A stretch of DNA of 64,000 nucleotides from Acidobacteriota bacterium (GCA_033549365.1 JAWSUF010000001.1:186001-250000); one strand, 5' to 3'. Shown: positions 1 to 8,596, counted from the stretch's first letter. Translations and numbers: made by a program. The notes: generated from the letters alone by a model not told the origin.

Positions 1-156
1 GGCTTCGATCCCCGGACCTACGGTCACAAGCAGCTCTCCCAGCTCATCCGCAGCCACGGGAAGCTGTTCGACGTCAAGGCTCACGAGGAAAGCGGCGGGA
101 CGGCCATCTATATCCGCATGAAGGAGCCGCCGGCCGGAGAATCGGCCGGAGCCTGA
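1..156 (+). CDS. OST-HTH/LOTUS domain protein, C-terminal fragment
   Basis: Open from the first base of the window, so the N-terminus is missing; 51 residues are visible. The segment FDPRTYGHKQLSQLIRS, followed by a beta-hairpin (LFDVKAHEESGGTAIYIRM), matches the conserved core of OST-HTH/LOTUS domains, a winged-helix RNA-binding fold. In bacteria these usually sit at the C-terminus of NYN (PIN-like nuclease) proteins of the LabA/YaiI type. An N-terminal NYN nuclease upstream is therefore expected but not seen. The stop codon (154-156) lies directly against the stop of the convergent serS gene, with no intergenic base. The domain call is fairly safe; the full-length function is inference. Confidence 0.75.
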   Translation, partial: GFDPRTYGHKQLSQLIRSHGKLFDVKAHEESGGTAIYIRMKEPPAGESAGA

Positions 157-1440
157 TCACGGCGTGTCGGCGGCGATTCTTTTCAATCCCCCCATGTAAG
201 GACGAAGGGCTTCGGGAATCCCGACCGAGCCGTCCGCCATTTGATAATTTTCCAGGATGGCGGCCGCCGTGCGTCCCACGGCCAGGCCGGAGCCGTTCAG
301 GGTGTGGACGAATTCGGGCTTGGCCTTGGGGGCGGGCCGGAACCGGATATTGGACCGCCGGGCTTGAAAATCCCTGCAGTTGGAGCATGAAGAGATCTCC
401 ATGTAGCTTTTCCGGCCCGGCATCCAGACCTCGAGGTCATAGGTCTTGGCGCTCGCAAAACCCATGTCGCCCGCGCAGAGAAGAACCACCCGGTAGGCCA
501 GGCCGAGCCGGCGGAGGACTTCTTCGGCGGAGGCCGTCATGCGCTCGAGTTCGTCGTTCGACGACTCCGGCACCGAGAAGATCATCATTTCGACCTTGTT
601 GAACTGGTGCTGGCGGACAAGTCCGCGGATGTCCTTGCCGTAGGATCCGGCCTCGCTGCGGAAACACGGCGTCCAGGCGGCGAATCGGCGCGGCAAGTCG
701 GCGGTGTCCAGGATTTCATTACGATAATAATTGGTCAGCGGAACTTCGGCAGTGGGAATCATGTAGAGATCGGTGCCCTCGAGCTGAAATAAATCCTCCT
801 TGAATTTGGGCAGGTTTCCCGTTCCGGTCAAGCTTTGGGCATTGGCGATGAAGGGAGGCAGGATTTCCGTGAACCCGCCTTCCCGGACATGGATGTCAAG
901 CATGAAATTGATCAGAGCCCGCTCCAGCCGGGCCGCGGCCCGGAGGGACACGACGAATCGGGATCCGGCGATTTTTCCCGCCCTCTCGAAATCAAGGATG
1001 CCCAGGGTCTCCCCGATTTCCCAGTGCGGCTTGGGTTCGAATTCGAAAGACGGAGGCGGACCCGACCGCCGCACCTCGATATTGTCCTCCGCACCGCTTC
1101 CGGCCGGAACCGACGGATCGGGCAGGTTCGGAAAGGTTAAAAGAACGGCTTTCACTTCCTCTTCGATGGCTCGCAATTCATCTTCGAGTGTTTTGAGGCC
1201 GTCGCCGACGCCGCGCATTTCGGCGATCAGAACCGACGCGTCGCGGCCTTCCATCTTCATGCGCGAGACCTCATCCGAGGCCTTGTTTTTGAGAGAGCGG
1301 AGATCTTCGACCTTCCGGAGCATTTCCTTTTTCCGTTCGGCCAGGGCGACGAAGGCGTCGAGGTCCGGAAGGCGGCCCCGCATGGAGAGCCTATCTTTCA
1401 CGTTATCAATATGTTCCAGAATATCTTTGGGGTCCAGCAT
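157..1440 (-). CDS. serS: Seryl-tRNA synthetase
   Basis: 427 aa, the usual length for bacterial SerRS. It charges tRNA-Ser (and tRNA-Sec) with serine in the cytoplasm. Residues 1-105 form the long antiparallel coiled-coil tRNA-binding arm. The class II catalytic core follows, with motif 2 ([15 protein letters not shown]...QHQF) and motif 3 ([18 protein letters not shown]), and a TAEVPLTN segment typical of SerRS. The start is placed at the ATG giving MLDPKDIL, the family's normal N-terminus; the frame stays open 34 codons further upstream, but that extension is not conserved-looking. An extended -10 (TGATATAAT) ends only 7 nt before this ATG, so the mRNA may be leaderless. It is convergent and contiguous with the OST-HTH gene. 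Confidence 0.97.
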   Translation of the reverse strand: MLDPKDILEHIDNVKDRLSMRGRLPDLDAFVALAERKKEMLRKVEDLRSLKNKASDEVSRMKMEGRDASVLIAEMRGVGDGLKTLEDELRAIEEEVKAVLLTFPNLPDPSVPAGSGAEDNIEVRRSGPPPSFEFEPKPHWEIGETLGILDFERAGKIAGSRFVVSLRAAARLERALINFMLDIHVREGGFTEILPPFIANAQSLTGTGNLPKFKEDLFQLEGTDLYMIPTAEVPLTNYYRNEILDTADLPRRFAAWTPCFRSEAGSYGKDIRGLVRQHQFNKVEMMIFSVPESSNDELERMTASAEEVLRRLGLAYRVVLLCAGDMGFASAKTYDLEVWMPGRKSYMEISSCSNCRDFQARRSNIRFRPAPKAKPEFVHTLNGSGLAVGRTAAAILENYQMADGSVGIPEALRPYMGGLKRIAADTP

Positions 1441-1447
1441 GCCCGCG

Positions 1448-1476
1448 ATTATATCACAGCCCCTTCCTCCCGTGAA
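1448..1476 (-). promoter_or_regulatory. Predicted serS promoter (extended -10, leaderless geometry)
   Basis: On the minus strand, TTCACG, a 17-nt spacer, then TATAAT preceded by TG with one base between (extended -10). Only 7 nt separate the -10 box from the serS ATG, so transcription should begin at or next to the start codon. Confidence 0.55.
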
Positions 1477-1734
1477 GATATCTCTTTTTCTCGTGATTAT
1501 TCTAACGGCTTCCACCTTATGGACTCGGGTAGATCCCTTCACAAGACGCGTCCGGGCCCCGGCGAGTCCCGACCGCTCCGGCTCCGGGTCTCGCTCTCCT
1601 CAGCTTGCAGCTTCGGATCCGTGCCCGCTCGACCCTACGACGGCTTGCTCCGGGATCCACCCTGCGTCCTGTGGAAGCCTCGGCAAGAATTTCTAGCCTG
1701 AGAAAAAGAGAGACCCAACGAGGTTAAGTGGTCT

Positions 1735-1764
1735 TTGACAAAATCGCGGGTCATAGGTCACAAT
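1735..1764 (+). promoter_or_regulatory. Possible cobO promoter
   Basis: TTGACA (1735-1740), an 18-nt spacer, then CACAAT (1759-1764), 7 nt before the cobO ATG. The -35 is perfect and the -10 is 4/6. An AAGGA Shine-Dalgarno lies inside the 7-nt gap, so either the transcript is leaderless or the true promoter is further upstream. Confidence 0.4.
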
Positions 1765-1771
1765 AAGGAAC

Positions 1772-2320
1772 ATGAAAAAAGGTTTCGTGAGATCCGGCTT
1801 CCGCGGACGGATTCAGGTCTACACGGGCGACGGCAAGGGAAAAACGACGGCCGCCTTCGGACTGGCTCTGCGGGCTGCAGGCAACAGGATGGGGGTTTTC
1901 ATCGGCCAGTTCCTCAAGAAGCGGCCGTCCGGAGAGATCCGGGCCGCGGCCAAACTCCGCCCGTTCATCGTCGTCCGAAAGTTCGGTCGCGAGGGACTGA
2001 TTTTCGGGCCGGACGGAGTCACCGAGGATGACATTCTGAGGGGCCGCAAAGGATTGCAAACCTGTCTCCGGGCCATGCTGTCCGGCCGTTATCAACTGAT
2101 CATCCTGGACGAGATTCATACGGCCCTCCATTTCCGGATTCTGACCGAAGCCGAGGTCCATGAATTTCTGGACCGCCGGCCCGACGGTGTGGAGATCGTG
2201 CTGACCGGCCGATGCGCGCCCTCTTCGATCATCGACCGGGCCGACCTGGTGACGGAAATGAAAAGCCTCAAGCATTATTACGATGCGGGGGTTCCGGCCC
2301 GCCGGGGAATCGAGTCATGA
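1772..2320 (+). CDS. cobO: Cob(I)yrinic acid a,c-diamide adenosyltransferase (CobO/BtuR family)
   Basis: 182 aa. It transfers the adenosyl group of ATP to the cobalt of corrinoids, making adenosylcobalamin precursors in the cytoplasm. The P-loop GDGKGKTT at residues 19-26 directly follows a beta-strand (RIQVYT), and LIILDEIHTAL in the second half is the characteristic CobO acidic motif. Length fits the CobO type rather than the unrelated PduO or EutT types. The start has AAGGA 4 nt upstream. The gene overlaps the next by 4 bases (ATGA), the first of a three-gene run cobO - zincin - dapA family. No cobalamin riboswitch is visible upstream. B12 use in the window is supported by a B12-binding radical SAM enzyme near 50 kb. 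Confidence 0.9.
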   Translation: MKKGFVRSGFRGRIQVYTGDGKGKTTAAFGLALRAAGNRMGVFIGQFLKKRPSGEIRAAAKLRPFIVVRKFGREGLIFGPDGVTEDDILRGRKGLQTCLRAMLSGRYQLIILDEIHTALHFRILTEAEVHEFLDRRPDGVEIVLTGRCAPSSIIDRADLVTEMKSLKHYYDAGVPARRGIES

Positions 2321-2682
2321 AAAACCGCCGCGGAGTTTCGATCGGCCGGGAACGCTTCGAGAAGCTTGTCGAAGAAACCGTGGCCCGGCTCCCCCGGAGA
2401 TTCCGCAAATATCTTAAAAATATCGCCATCATGGTCGAGGACCGGTCTCCGCGCGGCAGCGGGCTTCTCGGCCTTTATCACGGCGTTCCTCTCGAACACC
2501 GCGGCCCCTATTACGGAAATGTCGCTCCCGACGTCATTGTGATCTACCGCCGTCCCATCGAAAACATCAGCTCCACCGAGGACGAAATCCGGACCCAGAT
2601 CCGGGACACCGTCCTTCACGAAATCGGACATTTTTTCGGCCTGGACGAGGCCGAACTGAGAGAAATTGAAAATGACGACTAA
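2317..2682 (+). CDS. Minimal zincin metallopeptidase family protein
   Basis: 121 aa, close to the usual length of the small zincin family (PF06262-like). The C-terminal HEIGHFFGLDEAEL carries the HExxH zinc motif with the third ligand region (D/E) just after, as in this family. The preceding segment (PDVIVIYRRPIE..., then EIRTQIRDTVLHE) matches the family layout. Members are cytoplasmic, with no known substrate. The start is chosen at the ATG that overlaps the cobO stop (ATGA), giving translational coupling; the frame is open upstream inside cobO but would run through a different frame's coding sequence. Its 3' end overlaps the start of the dapA-family gene. Confidence 0.85.
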   Translation: MKNRRGVSIGRERFEKLVEETVARLPRRFRKYLKNIAIMVEDRSPRGSGLLGLYHGVPLEHRGPYYGNVAPDVIVIYRRPIENISSTEDEIRTQIRDTVLHEIGHFFGLDEAELREIENDD

Positions 2683-3559
2683 ACCATTGACGGGAATCAT
2701 CCCCGCCCTGACAACTCCCTTCGAAAACGACCAGGTCTCGACCGGAAAGCTCGCCTTCAATATCGCCCTCTACAACAGGTCGGAATTGTCCGGATACCTT
2801 GTCTGCGGATCGACGGGAGAATGCGTTCTTCTCTCCGACGACGAATCGGCCGCCGTCGTCAAAACCGCCCGGGAAGCCGCCGGACCGGAAAAAATCCTGA
2901 TCGCCGGGACGGCCCGGGAATCCCTGCGAGCGACCGTCGAGGCGACGCGCCGCGCTGCCGATCTCGGCGCCGACTTCGCCCTGATCCGTCCGCCGTCATA
3001 TTACAAGTCCAGGATGGACCGGGAGACGCTCCGGACATTTTTCCTCAAGACGGCCGATGATTCACCCGTTCCCGTCATCGTCTACAACATCCCGCAGAAT
3101 ACGGGCTTTTCCCTCGAAGCCGAACTCATCGTCGAACTCTCCGATCATGACAACATCGCCGGACTCAAGGAAAGTTCGGGAAACCTGACCCTTCTCGCCG
3201 CCGTCGTCCGCCGTCTGCCGCAGGATTTTTCCTATCTCCTCGGCGCGGGAAGCGTCGTTGTCCCCGCCCTCCAGATGGGAGCTTCGGGCGCCATCCTGGC
3301 CGTGGCCGACGCCGTCCCGGAGGTCTGTGCGGACATGTACCGGCTTTTTGTCCAGGGTGATTTTGAGGGGGCACGGAAACGTCAACTCGACATCGTTCCC
3401 CTGAACCGATTGGCCACGGAAGCGCGGGGCATCCCCGGATTGAAGGCGGCGCTCGACATGAGGGGCTTCTACGGAGGGCCGGTCCGCCTCCCCCTTCTTC
3501 CCGCCACGGACAAAGACCGCGCGGAGATCGACGTTCTTTTAAAATCCCTCGGGTTGTGA
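2672..3559 (+). CDS. dapA: DapA / N-acetylneuraminate lyase family aldolase (probable 4-hydroxy-tetrahydrodipicolinate synthase)
   Basis: 295 aa TIM-barrel class I aldolase. DapA condenses pyruvate with aspartate semialdehyde in lysine/diaminopimelate synthesis. The pyruvate-binding loop reads GSTGE at 46-50 (DapA usually GTTGE, so one Thr is Ser). The catalytic Tyr138 lies in VIVYNIPQ and the Schiff-base Lys166 in GLKESSGN, both in canonical positions. Other members of the superfamily (NanA, KDG aldolase, HOGA) share these residues, so the exact substrate is not proven. The Ser substitution and lack of lysine-pathway neighbours argue for caution. A TTG six bases upstream is an alternative start. 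The start overlaps the upstream zincin gene. Confidence 0.85.
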   Translation: MTTKPLTGIIPALTTPFENDQVSTGKLAFNIALYNRSELSGYLVCGSTGECVLLSDDESAAVVKTAREAAGPEKILIAGTARESLRATVEATRRAADLGADFALIRPPSYYKSRMDRETLRTFFLKTADDSPVPVIVYNIPQNTGFSLEAELIVELSDHDNIAGLKESSGNLTLLAAVVRRLPQDFSYLLGAGSVVVPALQMGASGAILAVADAVPEVCADMYRLFVQGDFEGARKRQLDIVPLNRLATEARGIPGLKAALDMRGFYGGPVRLPLLPATDKDRAEIDVLLKSLGL

Positions 3560-3582
3560 GATCAACCCGCAGTCGGGAAAAA

Positions 3583-3855
3583 CGGCCGCGCACCCCGTTC
3601 CGACCGCCCTCTCCCCGCGCCACCGCCGTCCGCGGCTCCGGCCGGGCTGGCTGCCGCACAAGACGCCTGACTGCTGCCGCTGCTACCTTCCGGTCCTGAC
3701 GGGGTTCACAGGAGGGCCTTTGCGCAGGGCCCGATCCTTCATCGCCGCTCGCGGCGGCGCTGCCGGAAAAAGAGCCGGCCTCGACGGGGGATTCGACCCC
3801 ACTGCAGCGGGTTGTGGGCTACAGGGCACCGCTAGCTCCCCGTCTAGCGCGGCCG
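3583..3855 (-). ncRNA. ffs: Signal recognition particle RNA, large bacterial type with Alu domain
   Basis: The minus strand carries the SRP S-domain signature GGACCGGAAGGTAGCA (complement of about 3681-3696), flanked by pairing arms with the GCGCAA/TTGTGC helix around it. The 5' half contains an Alu-domain block (GCTAGCGGTGCCCTGTAGCC, complement near 3820-3836) and a second loop near 3791-3812, matching the layout of the Bacillus subtilis scRNA. The two ends pair perfectly (GGCCGCGC at 3847-3854 with 3584-3591), and a U-run (complement of 3578-3582) follows the closing helix as terminator. A TATAAT lies at 3862-3867. It acts with Ffh in co-translational membrane targeting. Ends are approximate to a few bases. 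Confidence 0.92.
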
Positions 3856-3861
3856 CCTCAT

Positions 3862-3867
3862 ATTATA
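3862..3867 (-). promoter_or_regulatory. -10 box of the SRP RNA promoter
   Basis: Perfect TATAAT on the minus strand; a start 7 nt downstream falls at about 3855, exactly where the terminal helix of the SRP RNA begins. No good -35 is visible (TTCCCT at the right spacing). Confidence 0.5.
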
Positions 3868-3901
3868 GGTCATCCTCCGGCGGAAGGGAAGAAACCGGGG
3901 A

Positions 3902-5137
3902 TTAGAACCGGTAGCTCAAACCGCCCCGGAAAATGATTCCGTTCCAGAATCCCGCCTCGGCGCGGAGAGACAACCCCCGATAGAGTTCGGCCCGCAAGCC
4001 CAGGCAGGCCTGCACGAAAGGCAGGATATTGGGAATGCTGTCGCCGATTTCCTCCTCGGCGGTCTTGAAGTCCTTCTCGTCCGATTCACCGATCGTTTCC
4101 TCCGGACCCTCCCAGAAATACGTCCCGGTATAGGAATAGCCCACGATTCCGTCGAGGCGGGCCAACCCCAGCCCCAGGACAATCAAGGGCGAGATTCGCC
4201 GGGAGGGCAGAAAATCCCAACGGAAATTCATATGGGTCGACCAGGGCCGCATTTCGACATAAGCCTGGGCATCGACGACGGCCCGGGATCCATTTGAGAA
4301 GACCTGGGTGACCGCCCCATCGACCGTGGCTTTCATGACCGTTTTTTCAAGCGAAAAACCCACGCTGAACGCCCCGGAGCGGCCCCGGGGATAAATGCGG
4401 AACCCGAAACCGGTGTTCGATCCGCTGGAGCCGATGACGACATCGGATTCATCGAATGCGGGTTGCAGGTCCGGCCTTTTCCGGCGCACTTCCCTGCGGA
4501 TCTCATCGCGGACGACCTTGCCCACCTCGTCGCTCAAAGTCTCCGAGACCATGTTGAGGATGGGATTCAGGCTCCAGGAGGAAACATGGACTTCGATTTC
4601 CAGCCTGTCGCGCCATTCCGAAAATGGAAAAAACGTCCGTTGGGTTCGATACGGCGACCCGGTTTGAATCGAAGGTTCTTCGGGTTCGGCCGCGGGTTGG
4701 ACTGCGGGGCGGGAAGGCGCGGATCGCTCCGGGACGTCCGAGCCGGCCTCGTCGCGGACTTCCTGGAACATCCGAATGAATGCCGCCGGATAAAACAGGG
4801 CGGAAATTTCCTTGTTGGGATCGACTTCCAGGATTTTTCCCAACCAGAATCGGGTCCCTGAAAGATCCTGTTGATAATAGGCACAGAGGGACAGTCCCAG
4901 GTAGGCCCGCGACTTGCTCATCGGGCTTGTCGTCATCGCGGACGCCTTTAAATAGCTTTCGGCGGCTTCTTTATAGGCGCCTCTCTCGAAAAACGCCTCG
5001 GCCCGGATCATCTCTTCCTCGAAAGCGATTTCGGACCGCGCCGCCTCCTGGCCCGCGGAAAAACCCTCCAAAAACAAGAGACCGCTTATCGCAACGATGA
5101 CCGCAAACGGGAGGCGGAAGAAACGGGTGTTCCGCAT
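3902..5137 (-). CDS. Exported TPR-like / outer-membrane beta-barrel protein, function unknown
   Basis: 411 aa. A signal peptide is clear (basic MRNTRFFRLPF, hydrophobic core, cut near the Ala/Gly before QEAARSE). Residues about 35-125 look like a TPR unit (AEAFFERGAYKEAAESYLKAS...SRAYLGLSLCAYYQQD). A Pro/Glu-rich linker follows. The C-terminal half alternates hydrophobic and polar residues with aromatic girdles and ends in ...GGLSYRF, a terminal Phe typical of BAM-inserted beta-barrels. The start was chosen at the ATG preceded by AAAGGA; upstream in-frame ATGs lack a better site. No named family recognised. It is alone between the SRP RNA gene and a divergent protease gene, with its own promoter. 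Confidence 0.75.
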   Translation of the reverse strand: MRNTRFFRLPFAVIVAISGLLFLEGFSAGQEAARSEIAFEEEMIRAEAFFERGAYKEAAESYLKASAMTTSPMSKSRAYLGLSLCAYYQQDLSGTRFWLGKILEVDPNKEISALFYPAAFIRMFQEVRDEAGSDVPERSAPSRPAVQPAAEPEEPSIQTGSPYRTQRTFFPFSEWRDRLEIEVHVSSWSLNPILNMVSETLSDEVGKVVRDEIRREVRRKRPDLQPAFDESDVVIGSSGSNTGFGFRIYPRGRSGAFSVGFSLEKTVMKATVDGAVTQVFSNGSRAVVDAQAYVEMRPWSTHMNFRWDFLPSRRISPLIVLGLGLARLDGIVGYSYTGTYFWEGPEETIGESDEKDFKTAEEEIGDSIPNILPFVQACLGLRAELYRGLSLRAEAGFWNGIIFRGGLSYRF

Positions 5138-5183
5138 TCGCATTCCTTTCTCGAAGTTCATCGACATATCTTTAGTCGCAGAA

Positions 5184-5212
5184 ATCCTATTCCTCCGCAA
5201 TTCTTTTGTCAA
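5184..5212 (-). promoter_or_regulatory. Promoter of the TPR/beta-barrel gene
   Basis: TTGACA, a 17-nt spacer and TAGGAT on the minus strand, about 40 nt of leader before the start codon. Confidence 0.55.
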
Positions 5213-5232
5213 TTTTTAACTTCGGCGGGGAA

Positions 5233-5261
5233 TTCACAGAATGGCTTTTTTCGTGTATTCT
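5233..5261 (+). promoter_or_regulatory. Promoter of the YugP-like protease gene
   Basis: TTCACA (5233-5238), a 17-nt spacer, TATTCT (5256-5261), with the start codon at 5284 and an AAAGGA site between. Confidence 0.5.
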
Positions 5262-5283
5262 TGTTTCGGTAAAGGATGCGATC

Positions 5284-5967
5284 ATGTTTCTGGATTCGAC
5301 GTTTTTTCTTTTGATTCCTCCCTTGATTTTGGCGCTCTATGCCCAATCCAAGGTCAAGAGCACGTATGCCAAGTTCAGCCGGGTTTTCGCCGCCTCCCGC
5401 ATTTCCGGCGCCGAAGCCGCACACCAGATCCTCCAGACAAGCCGAGCCTCCGACGTCCGCGTCGAAAGGACGCCGGGACAGCTCACCGACCATTATGACC
5501 CGCGAAAAAAGGCTCTGCGGTTGTCCGAGGGCGTCTTCTCGAGTTCGTCCATCGCCGCCCTGGGCATCGCCGCCCACGAGGCCGGGCATGCCATCCAGCA
5601 CGCCTCGGGTTACGCCCCCATGCACCTCAGAAGCCTGATCTACCCCGTGGCCAACCTGGGATCCACCCTGGCCTTTCCCCTGTTTTTCATCGGATTCATT
5701 TTCAGTGAAGGCCCGAGCGTCCTCATGGACATCGGCATCCTTCTTTTCACCGGCGCCGTGCTCTTCACCGTGGTTACGCTGCCCGTCGAGTTCAACGCCT
5801 CCCGCCGCGCCCTCGCGCTTCTCCGGGAGCGAAGCTTCCTCACGCCCCAGGAATTGACCGGCGCCCGCAAAGTGTTGTCCGCCGCCGCCCTGACGTATGT
5901 CGCATCGACCGGGATGGCCGCCATGCAGCTTCTGCGCATGCTGCTTCTCCGCCAATCCCGGCATTAA
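5284..5967 (+). CDS. Membrane zinc metallopeptidase, YugP type
   Basis: 227 aa, the standard length of the YugP/neutral zinc metallopeptidase family (PF04298). The first 20 residues form a transmembrane segment (FFLLIPPLILALYAQ). HEAGHAIQHASGY near residue 105 is the HExxH zinc motif. Two or three more hydrophobic segments follow (LGSTLAFPLFFIGFIF; IGILLFTGAVLFTVVTLPVEFNASRRA), and the last contains the conserved PVEFNAS stretch. The family is anchored in the inner membrane and its substrate is unknown. The start ATG has AAAGGA in front; the frame is open further upstream without a good site. A 22-nt gap to the M14 peptidase gene suggests co-transcription. Confidence 0.88.
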   Translation: MFLDSTFFLLIPPLILALYAQSKVKSTYAKFSRVFAASRISGAEAAHQILQTSRASDVRVERTPGQLTDHYDPRKKALRLSEGVFSSSSIAALGIAAHEAGHAIQHASGYAPMHLRSLIYPVANLGSTLAFPLFFIGFIFSEGPSVLMDIGILLFTGAVLFTVVTLPVEFNASRRALALLRERSFLTPQELTGARKVLSAAALTYVASTGMAAMQLLRMLLLRQSRH

Positions 5968-5989
5968 TATTTTTCGCGAGGAGGTCTCC

Positions 5990-8596
5990 ATGTCCGCCCT
6001 ACCGATGCTCCGTCGATCCGCAATTGCGCTTCTCATCGCCGGCCTTGTTCTGCCGGCGGCGCTCTTTTCCCAGACACCGCCCGAGACGTTCCTCGGACAT
6101 GCCGTGGGAGCCGACCGGAAGTTGGCCGACTACGATCAGATCAAGGCCTATTTTCGACTCCTCGACAGCGAATCGCCCAAGCTCAAATTGCTCGAAATCG
6201 GGACATCCACATTGGGCAAACCCATGATCATGGCCGTGATCACATCCGAAGACAATATGGCCCGTCTCGATGAGTATCGCGAGACGGCCCGCAAGCTCAA
6301 AATGGCCCGGGGACTCACGGACGATGACGCCCGTCGCCTGGCCCGGGACGGTAAGGTCATCGTGACCATCACCTGCAGCCTCCATGCGACGGAGATCGCC
6401 GCCTCCCAAATGGCCATGGAATTCGCCTATGATCTCGTCGCCGGAAAAGCGTTTTTCGATATCGAAGAAGCCCTGCGAGACGTCATTGTCCTCCTCATTC
6501 CGACCTCCAATCCCGACGGCCATCAAATGGTCACCGAGTGGTATCGCAAATATGTCGGCACGCCGTTCGAAGGCGGCAACATGCCCTGGCTCTACCATCA
6601 CTACGCCGGCCATAACAACAACCGCGACTGGCTCATGTTCAACCTGGCCGAAACCCGGGCCGTATCCCGTGTGCTCTACCATGAATGGTTTCCCCAGATC
6701 CACATCGACGAACACCAGATGGGCTCGACGGGCGCTCGGCTCTTCATCCCGCCCTACCAGGACCCCCCGCTTCCGAATGTCCATCCCCTCATCTGGCGGG
6801 GCATCAACCTCCTGGGAACGACCATGGCCTACGATCTTCAGAGCGCCGGTTTCCAGGGGATCGAGAACAGCCGGAATTTCACGGGATGGTGGATCGGAGC
6901 CTGCAACGACACGTCATGGCTTCACAACACCGTGGGCATCCTGAGCGAAATGGCGTCGGTGCGCATCGCCTCCCCGATCTATATCGACCCCACCGAGGTG
7001 CCGCAATCCTATGTCGAACGCCGCATGCATTTCCTCGATCCCTGGCCCGGCGGCTGGTGGCGGCTGCGCGACCTCGTGGACTATGAGCTCACCTTGACGA
7101 AAAGCCTCGTCCGGACGGCCGCACTCTACAAGGAAGACTTCCTTTACAACTCCTACCTGGCCTCCAAACTGAGCATTGAGACGACCGATAAGGATCAGCC
7201 CTTCGCCTTCGTCATCCCGGCCGAACAGCGCGACACGCCGACCACCCGGCGCATGCTCGGCATCCTGATGTTCGGCGGCATCGAAATTCACAAAGCCGAA
7301 GAACCCTTCATCGCCGGCGGACGGTACTACCCGGCCGGTTCGTTTGTCGTTTTGATGGCTCAACCCTTCAAGCCTTATGCCCGCAGCCTGCTCGAAAAAC
7401 AGAGATATCCCGATCTCCGTGAATATCCGGGCGGCCCCCCCATCCCTCCCTACGACAACGCCGGCTGGACGCTTCCGCTCCAGATGGGCGTCGCCTGCGA
7501 CGAGATCAAAACGCCGTTCGAAGCCAGGCTGACAAAACTCGAATCCGCGCCCGCAAACATCCCGGAAGTCCCGGACGGCCCACCGTACCTTCTTTTTGAC
7601 GCCCGGTCCAACGCCTCGTATGCCGTCGTTTTCGAACTTCTCAAGAAAAACGCCGAAGTCTGGCGGACCGCAGGAAGCGTCGTGGCGGACGGCTTCGAAG
7701 CGGCCCCGGGAAGTTTCATCGTCGGAAACACTCCGGAAATCGGGAAAGCCCTTTCCGGGCTTCTCGAAAAATGGCCCATCGAACCCCGCGCGTTGAAGTC
7801 CATCGACGGCCTGAGCAAGGCCGCGGTTAAGAATCCCCGGATCGGAGTCTACCGGTCCTGGCGCTCCAATATGGACGAAGGTTGGGTTCGCTATATTTTC
7901 GACGACATGGGCGTTTCTTACACCACGCTCCGTAACAGCGATTTCAAAAGTGAGAAGGGGAAAAAGGTCGACCTCAGGGCCTCTTACGACGTCATCATCT
8001 TTGCCTCCGAAAACCCCGATATCATCAAGAGCGGACGCCCCGGCGCCGGCAGCGAATTTGCCCGTTTCATGACGCCGATGCCCCCCGAATATGAAGGCGG
8101 CATCGAAAAAGAGGGTGTCGACGCCCTCAAGGCCTTTGTCGAAAAGGGCGGGATTCTGGTGGCCAACAATCAGGCCTCGAATTTTATTCTTCGGGAATTC
8201 CCGGTTCCGGCCCGCAACGCCGTCGAGCGGATCGACCGGACGCGGTTCTTCTGCCCGACGTCGATCCTGAAACTCGACGTCGATCCGACAACGCCGATCG
8301 GCTACGGGCTGGCCGAAATGACGCCCGCCGTTTTTTCCGGAAGCCTGGCCCTGGACACCTGGGTCCCGCCCATGGGATGGGACCGCAAGGTCGTGGCCTC
8401 CTTCCCGGAGAGAAACATCCTGCTCAGCGGCTGGCTGCTCGGGGAGGAGGAAATCGCCCGCAAGGCGGCCGTCGTCGACGTTTCCCACAAGAACGGGCGG
8501 ATCATCCTCATCGGCATCGCCGGGCACCACCGCGGCCAGTCCCACGGGACCTTCAAGTTCCTGTTGAACAGCCTGCTTTATCCGCAAGCGAATTGA
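5990..8596 (+). CDS. Exported M14-family zinc carboxypeptidase, large form
   Basis: 868 aa with an N-terminal signal peptide (RRSAIALLIAGLVLPAALFSQ). The M14 zinc site shows as H132 and E135 in SLHATEIAAS, with the third ligand in QIHIDEHQMGS; NNRDW and NPDGHQ are further M14 landmarks (substrate and carboxylate pocket). Catalytic domain spans roughly residues 30-400. The remaining ~450 residues hold a region with a glutamine amidotransferase-like flavour (YDVIIFASENP..., GGILVANNQAS), as in other long M14 proteins of Acidobacteria and Bacteroidota. It probably degrades extracellular peptides. A strong GAGGAGG site decides the start. It follows the YugP gene closely. Confidence 0.9.
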   Translation: MSALPMLRRSAIALLIAGLVLPAALFSQTPPETFLGHAVGADRKLADYDQIKAYFRLLDSESPKLKLLEIGTSTLGKPMIMAVITSEDNMARLDEYRETARKLKMARGLTDDDARRLARDGKVIVTITCSLHATEIAASQMAMEFAYDLVAGKAFFDIEEALRDVIVLLIPTSNPDGHQMVTEWYRKYVGTPFEGGNMPWLYHHYAGHNNNRDWLMFNLAETRAVSRVLYHEWFPQIHIDEHQMGSTGARLFIPPYQDPPLPNVHPLIWRGINLLGTTMAYDLQSAGFQGIENSRNFTGWWIGACNDTSWLHNTVGILSEMASVRIASPIYIDPTEVPQSYVERRMHFLDPWPGGWWRLRDLVDYELTLTKSLVRTAALYKEDFLYNSYLASKLSIETTDKDQPFAFVIPAEQRDTPTTRRMLGILMFGGIEIHKAEEPFIAGGRYYPAGSFVVLMAQPFKPYARSLLEKQRYPDLREYPGGPPIPPYDNAGWTLPLQMGVACDEIKTPFEARLTKLESAPANIPEVPDGPPYLLFDARSNASYAVVFELLKKNAEVWRTAGSVVADGFEAAPGSFIVGNTPEIGKALSGLLEKWPIEPRALKSIDGLSKAAVKNPRIGVYRSWRSNMDEGWVRYIFDDMGVSYTTLRNSDFKSEKGKKVDLRASYDVIIFASENPDIIKSGRPGAGSEFARFMTPMPPEYEGGIEKEGVDALKAFVEKGGILVANNQASNFILREFPVPARNAVERIDRTRFFCPTSILKLDVDPTTPIGYGLAEMTPAVFSGSLALDTWVPPMGWDRKVVASFPERNILLSGWLLGEEEIARKAAVVDVSHKNGRIILIGIAGHHRGQSHGTFKFLLNSLLYPQAN

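Larger units (their letters stand above)
1441..1771. other. Divergent intergenic region serS/cobO, no gene recognised
   Basis: About 330 bases between two divergent genes. Apart from predicted promoters at each end I see no tRNA fold, no T-loop consensus, no cobalamin riboswitch (none of the conserved B12-box blocks) and no convincing reading frame. The stretch 1550-1700 is GC-rich and could form secondary structure, but nothing identifiable. Confidence 0.5.

Noticed and set aside
1550-1700. Possible structured RNA or tRNA
   Set aside because: GC-rich with local pairing, but no T-loop, anticodon arm or recognised RNA family pattern.
1441-1771. A cobalamin riboswitch before cobO
   Set aside because: None of the conserved B12-riboswitch blocks is present, and the likely promoter is too close to the start codon to leave room for one.
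3776-3835. A tmRNA-like 5' end (TCGACGGGG...GATTCGAC) on the plus strand
   Set aside because: Too little room for a tmRNA before the next gene, and the minus strand of the same stretch matches the Alu domain of the SRP RNA, which explains it fully.
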